Shown piece by piece: positions 33,972 to 37,601 of a DNA stretch of 37,601 bases (the first letter of the stretch is position 1; each line of letters starts with the position of its first letter). Location: NCBI GenBank assembly GCA_964514305.1, contig CAZEQD010000017.1, positions 1 to 37,601 of the forward strand. The letters are read 5' to 3'. This DNA comes from CAZEQD01 sp964514305 (GTDB lineage: Bacteria; Acidobacteriota; Aminicenantia; Aminicenantales; Aminicenantaceae). A program made the translations under genes and the position numbers. The notes beneath the pieces are model-generated. The model was not told where the DNA came from, made no database searches, and worked only from the letters and a program-made list of their open reading frames with translations.

Positions 33972-34787
33972 TCAATTTTTTGGATATTTTTTTATAGTTC
34001 TTAAAACCGCTTTTTTGAAAGCTGGATTAATCTTGGCGCCGTTTTCTTCAGCCATATTCAAATAATCAAGAGCTTTTTGGTACTTTCTTGCCATATAATA
34101 TAGATTAGCTAGATTATTATAAGCTTCTCCATGTTTAGGGTTTATTCTTATCGTTTCTCGATATTGATCATAGGCTTCTTGAAATCTTTTGAGTCTGAAA
34201 AGAACATTCCCGTGAAAATAATAATAATCAGCTGGAATCTGTTCTGGGGAAGGTAAAGGCCTGTTCAATCGATTATCTATAGTTGTTTTTTCATTCTCTG
34301 CATTAGCTATTGCACTCTGTAGCTTTGATCTCTGGTCTCTTGATGTTGCTTTGGCTAAATATTCCCTTAATGTAGACAGCCTTCCTTCTAGGGCATTTTT
34401 TTTCTTTTGGAGATCTAAAATGCGGAGGTGTTCAAAGTTTATCTTCATCTTAGCTAAAATCTTATAATTCGCTTTAGCTTTAAAGATGTAGTCTAAAGCT
34501 TGTTGGTAATTTTTATATCTATAAAAAAGCTGGGCGAGGTAAAAATAAGCATCTGCATGTTCAGGCATTTTTTGGAGACATTCTTTCAACTCTTTCTCTG
34601 AATTTTTCCATTTTCCTTCAAGAAAATGGGCCTGACCTTTCTCAAATATTTTGTTGGCTAATAAAAACTTTTGAAAGAGCTTTTTCTCTTTTCGAGTATA
34701 GTCTTCTTGCCCATAGATCAATACACTTCCAACAAGGAAAATCGATAAAAAGAAAGGAATTATAAATAAAATTTTGCTTACCTTCAT
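33972..34787 (-). CDS. Secreted TPR protein with central coiled coil
   Basis: This 271-residue protein has a signal peptide (about 1-26, ending IYGQ). About two TPRs (residues 38-110, with HFLEGKWKNSEKELKECLQK) are followed by a charged coiled coil (about 115-180) and three more TPR-like units (185-265, with FRLKRFQEAYDQYRETIRIN and YMARKYQKALDYLN). It is likely to be a periplasmic scaffold or adaptor; no enzymatic motif is present. AAAGGAGCAAAG precedes the ATG. It is divergent from the degenerate-trypsin/TPR gene, with their -35 boxes only 10 nt apart, so the two are probably regulated together. Confidence 0.82.
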   Translation of the reverse strand: MKVSKILFIIPFFLSIFLVGSVLIYGQEDYTRKEKKLFQKFLLANKIFEKGQAHFLEGKWKNSEKELKECLQKMPEHADAYFYLAQLFYRYKNYQQALDYIFKAKANYKILAKMKINFEHLRILDLQKKKNALEGRLSTLREYLAKATSRDQRSKLQSAIANAENEKTTIDNRLNRPLPSPEQIPADYYYFHGNVLFRLKRFQEAYDQYRETIRINPKHGEAYNNLANLYYMARKYQKALDYLNMAEENGAKINPAFKKAVLRTIKKYPKN

Positions 34788-34809
34788 ACTTTGCTCCTTT
34801 TTTTATTTT

Positions 34810-34838
34810 ATTTTAGTAAAGTAAAAAATAAACATCAA
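34810..34838 (-). promoter_or_regulatory. Promoter of the TPR/coiled-coil gene
   Basis: TTGATG (34838-34833), a 17-nt spacer and TAAAAT (34815-34810) precede an AAAGGAG site. It is back to back with the promoter of the opposite gene. Confidence 0.6.
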
Positions 34839-34848
34839 CTAATAAAAT

Positions 34849-34877
34849 TTGACAATTTTATTAAACATTTATAAATT
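34849..34877 (+). promoter_or_regulatory. Promoter of the degenerate-trypsin/TPR gene
   Basis: A perfect TTGACA (34849-34854), a 17-nt spacer and TAAATT (34872-34877) precede an AAGGAGG site and the ATG at 34905. Confidence 0.6.
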
Positions 34878-34904
34878 CTTATTATAAAGAATAAGGAGGA
34901 TAAA

Positions 34905-36848
34905 ATGGGGGAAAAGTTTTGTCTTTATTCTAAAATACTTATCTTTCTTTCAGTATTTTTTTTCATTTCTGCCAACAGTGTTCATCAGGAAGAAATCTCA
35001 GAGGTCCTCAAAGAATGCAATCAAGCTGTAGTAAAAATTGTAGCCTTTGATTCTAATAAAAAAGAAATTGCTACAGGAAAGGGAATAATTGTTTCTGCCG
35101 ATGGCCTTGTTCTGACCAATTATCATCTTGTATGCCAGGCTAATTCAGCTAAAGCGCTCCTTCCTGGAGGAAAAATTAGCAGAAAGGTAGAATGGGAGGA
35201 TGTTTTTCACCCAAGTGTCGAGCTTGCTGGTGTTGGCCGAGCAGATGGAAAGAAAAAAGAGAAGAAAAAAGAAAAAGGAAAATGGGTTAAGGTGGTGGGC
35301 ATAGTTAACTTCGACAAAAATATAGATTTTGCTTTAATCAAAGTAGAAAAAAAAGGCTATACTTTTTCACAACCTTCAGGCTCCGCAAGCTTTGAAATCG
35401 GAAAAAAAATATTTATCATTGCAGATGAAAAATCTATTTCTGAAGGCGCTATTACTGGCACCAAAGAATTCAGTGAAAATAAACAATTTGCCCTTCTCAA
35501 CCTTCCTCTTTCGGCTGAGATGACTGGTTCGCCTCTCTTTGATAGTCATGCTCAAGTTATAGGGTTGGTTTGTAATCTTGCCCCAAAATCAAGCCTAATA
35601 ATCCCTGCTTCCTATGCTCTCCCATTGATAAAAGAAGAAAAGGCCGTTCCTCTAGCCAAATTTCCTCATGAAGATTATTTCACTACTCCTGAGGGCCTTT
35701 ATTTCAAGGCTTTAGCTTATTCTATTATGGATGACTATACTAAAGCCCTAGGTTATCTCGAAGAATCAGCCAGAATGAACCCTAAAAATTCCTATGCATT
35801 TTCTCAAATGGGCCAATTGTACAGCAAGCTGAATCAATTTGAAAAAGCTGTTGAGGCGTATTCTCAAGCTTTAAATTTGAATCCAAATGATTATAAAGCC
35901 TATTTTGGAATAGGTATGGCTTATATAAAACTCAACCAATATCAAAAAGCTATAGCTCCTTTAACCAAATGTGTATCTTTAAATCCTGATTTTCCAGATG
36001 CCTTTTATAATCTTGGAATTTCTTATCAGATTTTAGGACAATTAGAAAAGGCAGCTGCGGCCTATCAGGATTTTATCAAGATAAATCCTGGACCAGCCTG
36101 GACAGGCTTCAACCAGCTGGGTACTATTTATGTCAAGCTCGGTCAATATGATAAAGCGATTGCAGCTTTCCAAGAAGTGATAAAAACAAGGCCTTCTGAT
36201 ATAAAGGCAACTTACAACCTGGCTTACTCCTATGATATGTCTGGTCAATACGAACAGGCTGCTTCACTTTACAAAAAATTAGTCAATCTTAACCCTAAGG
36301 ATGCCAAGGCTTACTATGGACTCCTCTTTCGACTCTATGACAAAGCAAGCCAATATGATAAAGCAGTTGAGGTATGTCAAGAACTACTTCGTTTATCCCC
36401 GAATAGTGTCAATAATTACTATAATCTTGGCATAATTTATACTAAAGTTAATAATTATGAAAAGGCCATCGAAGCTTTTAATAAGAGCCTTTCCTTAGAA
36501 CCTAATTTTGCTCCGGCTATATATAATGTCGGTTTGGTCAATTTTAAGCAGAAAAATTATGCTGACGCTATCAAATATTTCAAAAAATTCACTTCACTCA
36601 ATCCTGAAAATCCTGATGCCTATTACAACATTGGGGCCGCTTATCTTCAGCTCAAAAAATACGAGCAGGCTATAAAACCCCTCCAGCGTGCTATTGAAAT
36701 TAAACCTGATTATGCAGTTGCCCATTACAACCTTGCTATTGCTTATTATGTGGTTAAAGATAAATTTAGTGCTAATGAAGAGTACAAAATTCTCAGAAAT
36801 CTGAATCCTGAGTTGGCGGATAGATTGAGGAAAATAATTAAAAAATAA
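34905..36848 (+). CDS. Trypsin-like (HtrA-type) domain with lost catalytic Ser, fused to 11 TPRs
   Basis: This 647-residue protein has a signal peptide (about 1-26), a trypsin-like domain (about 30-245) and about eleven TPRs (260-645). His74 (TNYHLV) and Asp141 (NIDFALIKV) match the catalytic His and Asp. The nucleophile loop, normally GNSGGPLF, reads EMTGSPLF, so the Ser is Thr207 and the first Gly is Glu. Activity is probably lost. A Lys-rich insert (116-126) sits between His and Asp. TPRs are regular, for example LNQFEKAVEAYSQALNLNP. AAGGAGG precedes the ATG. It is divergent from a secreted TPR gene and convergent with a small lipoprotein gene. Confidence 0.88.
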   Translation: MGEKFCLYSKILIFLSVFFFISANSVHQEEISEVLKECNQAVVKIVAFDSNKKEIATGKGIIVSADGLVLTNYHLVCQANSAKALLPGGKISRKVEWEDVFHPSVELAGVGRADGKKKEKKKEKGKWVKVVGIVNFDKNIDFALIKVEKKGYTFSQPSGSASFEIGKKIFIIADEKSISEGAITGTKEFSENKQFALLNLPLSAEMTGSPLFDSHAQVIGLVCNLAPKSSLIIPASYALPLIKEEKAVPLAKFPHEDYFTTPEGLYFKALAYSIMDDYTKALGYLEESARMNPKNSYAFSQMGQLYSKLNQFEKAVEAYSQALNLNPNDYKAYFGIGMAYIKLNQYQKAIAPLTKCVSLNPDFPDAFYNLGISYQILGQLEKAAAAYQDFIKINPGPAWTGFNQLGTIYVKLGQYDKAIAAFQEVIKTRPSDIKATYNLAYSYDMSGQYEQAASLYKKLVNLNPKDAKAYYGLLFRLYDKASQYDKAVEVCQELLRLSPNSVNNYYNLGIIYTKVNNYEKAIEAFNKSLSLEPNFAPAIYNVGLVNFKQKNYADAIKYFKKFTSLNPENPDAYYNIGAAYLQLKKYEQAIKPLQRAIEIKPDYAVAHYNLAIAYYVVKDKFSANEEYKILRNLNPELADRLRKIIKK

Positions 36849-36866
36849 TCTTCTTCACGTTTCTTT

Positions 36867-37229
36867 CTACCAACTAGCACAAAGGAGAGCTTCTCCTGTC
36901 CATTCAACTTCTGCTTGCCGACTCTCCCACGAACTCTGACTTACTGCACAATTAGTAGTAAAAATAACTACATCATCTTTAGAAACATAAAATGAGACTT
37001 TGTGTCCTATGCTTTTTGCCAAAAAAGAAGTTGTCTTTGTCTTTCCGGGAGGAACAAGATTGTTCTCATTTATGGTCTGGCCTTCTAAAAATATATGAAC
37101 TGCCTCAGTTCCTGAATTCTTGAGGATAACCGTAATTGACCTTGACTCTTCTTCTTTTTTTGGACAGGCAATACAAATGATTAGGAATAAAATGAGATGT
37201 AGTAAAATAAATAATCTTTTGTCCTTCAT
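36867..37229 (-). CDS. Small secreted protein, probable lipoprotein
   Basis: This 120-residue protein has an N-terminal hydrophobic export segment ending LIICIACPKK. The Cys after Ala is a plausible lipidation site, although the residue at -3 (Cys) is atypical for a lipobox. The mature part looks like a small beta-sandwich (SITVILKNSGTEAVHIFLEG) with one pair of cysteines (TTNCAVSQ and LLCASW) that may form a disulfide. No family is recognised. GGAGGAGG precedes the ATG, and a consensus promoter lies upstream. Convergent with the degenerate-trypsin/TPR gene (18-nt gap). Confidence 0.72.
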   Translation of the reverse strand: MKDKRLFILLHLILFLIICIACPKKEEESRSITVILKNSGTEAVHIFLEGQTINENNLVPPGKTKTTSFLAKSIGHKVSFYVSKDDVVIFTTNCAVSQSSWESRQAEVEWTGEALLCASW

Positions 37230-37246
37230 CCTATCCTCCTCCGTGA

Positions 37247-37275
37247 TTTATACCATACAGTCAGATCGAAGTCAA
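37247..37275 (-). promoter_or_regulatory. Promoter of the small lipoprotein gene
   Basis: TTGACT (37275-37270), a 17-nt spacer and TATAAA (37252-37247) precede a GGAGGAGG site and the ATG at 37229. Confidence 0.7.
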
Positions 37276-37438
37276 AAAACGCAACTTTTTATCATAGAGC
37301 CCAGCAGATAGGCTTTATTACGAAAAGTGGGCCTTGATTTTTATATTATTACGATAGAATTAATATATATTTATTAAATTAGGATTAAAAGATGAAAAGA
37401 TTTTCAGTTCCCCGAGTAGGACATTGTTCTTAAGGCTG

Positions 37439-37564
37439 CTAGCTCAGATCCCGAGCATGATCTAAAAATGCTCTAAATTTCCTTAAAATTATTTCTTTTT
37501 TAGAATTTTTAATTTTTGCGGACTCTACTAATCTGTCTCGATAGATGCTGCGGTCAGAATTTTT
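37439..37564 (-). pseudogene. Possible 3' fragment of a gene entering from the right edge
   Basis: The 372-nt stretch 37230-37601 has no full gene. On the minus strand, codons from 37564 to the TAG at 37439 read like protein, including DRSIYRDRLVESAKIKNSK and then EIILRKFRAFLDHARDLS. Upstream the same frame hits TAA at 37565, but a one-base shift in the adjacent A7 run would connect to STSALIKK in the neighbouring frame. This suggests a frameshifted gene end. The rest of the stretch (37276-37438) is AT-rich with no recognised element, and a 13-codon plus-strand ORF at 37392 appears to be chance. Confidence 0.3.
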
Positions 37565-37601
37565 TTAATAAGAGCTGAAGTAGAATACCCCCTAAGATAA
37601 G

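Noticed and set aside
33950..34000. Inverted ATATCC/GGATAT pair near the end of the TPR gene
   Set aside because: The loop is very long and the T-tract lies on the wrong side for the gene that ends there, so it is not a convincing terminator.
35260..35290. A-rich GA repeat that might be a phase-variable tract
   Set aside because: It is irregular and encodes an in-frame Lys/Glu insert in the trypsin-like domain, with no long uniform repeat unit.

Overview
This window is a dense stretch of bacterial chromosome, AT-rich and with short intergenic gaps, from a Gram-negative-type (diderm) organism. It encodes a TonB-dependent receptor, a SurA-like chaperone, an EnvC-like protein, a heptosyltransferase-family enzyme and beta-barrel proteins. 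Two GWxTD-domain proteins, a DUF5916 protein, an Oar-like receptor with a carboxypeptidase-regulatory-like domain and many secreted TPR proteins point to Candidatus Aminicenantes (OP8) or a related Acidobacteriota-like lineage. That assignment is inferred from gene content; no rRNA is present. No tRNA, rRNA, CRISPR array, transposase or phage gene was seen.

Layout. (1) 1-3419, minus strand: pgeF-like, purC, a PHP phosphoesterase, cvpA and a small Fis-type regulator, followed by the start of groES at the left edge. groES has a consensus promoter flanked by two CIRCE (HrcA) operators. (2) 3728-7833: a radical SAM enzyme, an unknown protein, a decayed secreted-protein gene, then glycerate 2-kinase and a GT9 glycosyltransferase. 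(3) 7979-11067: an NSS sodium symporter and an AGCS amino-acid symporter carrying an unusual secreted beta-sandwich N-terminus. (4) 11156-15186: an envelope cluster of EnvC-like protein, S41 protease homologue that lacks its catalytic Ser and Lys, divergent polysaccharide deacetylase, and a small beta-barrel protein. (5) 15187-15411: a composite palindromic element between convergent genes. (6) 15412-22557: a membrane protein, an anchored unknown protein, two periplasmic PpiC/SurA-type foldases, Mfd, and a possible 28-residue membrane peptide. (7) 22589-37229: an accessory envelope region with a DUF5916 barrel protein, a signal-peptide-bearing class I amidotransferase-like hydrolase, two GWxTD proteins, a carboxypeptidase-regulatory-like/TPR protein, a TonB receptor, a TPR protein divergent from a degenerate trypsin/11-TPR protein, and a small lipoprotein.

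How the genes may work together. The right half looks like an outer-membrane and periplasmic handling system: TonB-dependent uptake, secreted TPR scaffolds and GWxTD proteins. The TonB receptor has an excellent sigma-54 promoter match and a strong Shine-Dalgarno-like sequence far upstream of its start. Three protease or hydrolase homologues (EnvC-like, S41, trypsin-like) have lost catalytic residues, which suggests binding or scaffold roles. Several first genes of transcription units lack a Shine-Dalgarno sequence and have a -10 box only 7-13 nt before the ATG, which suggests leaderless or near-leaderless mRNAs. Promoter, fold and domain statements are read by eye and were not computed.
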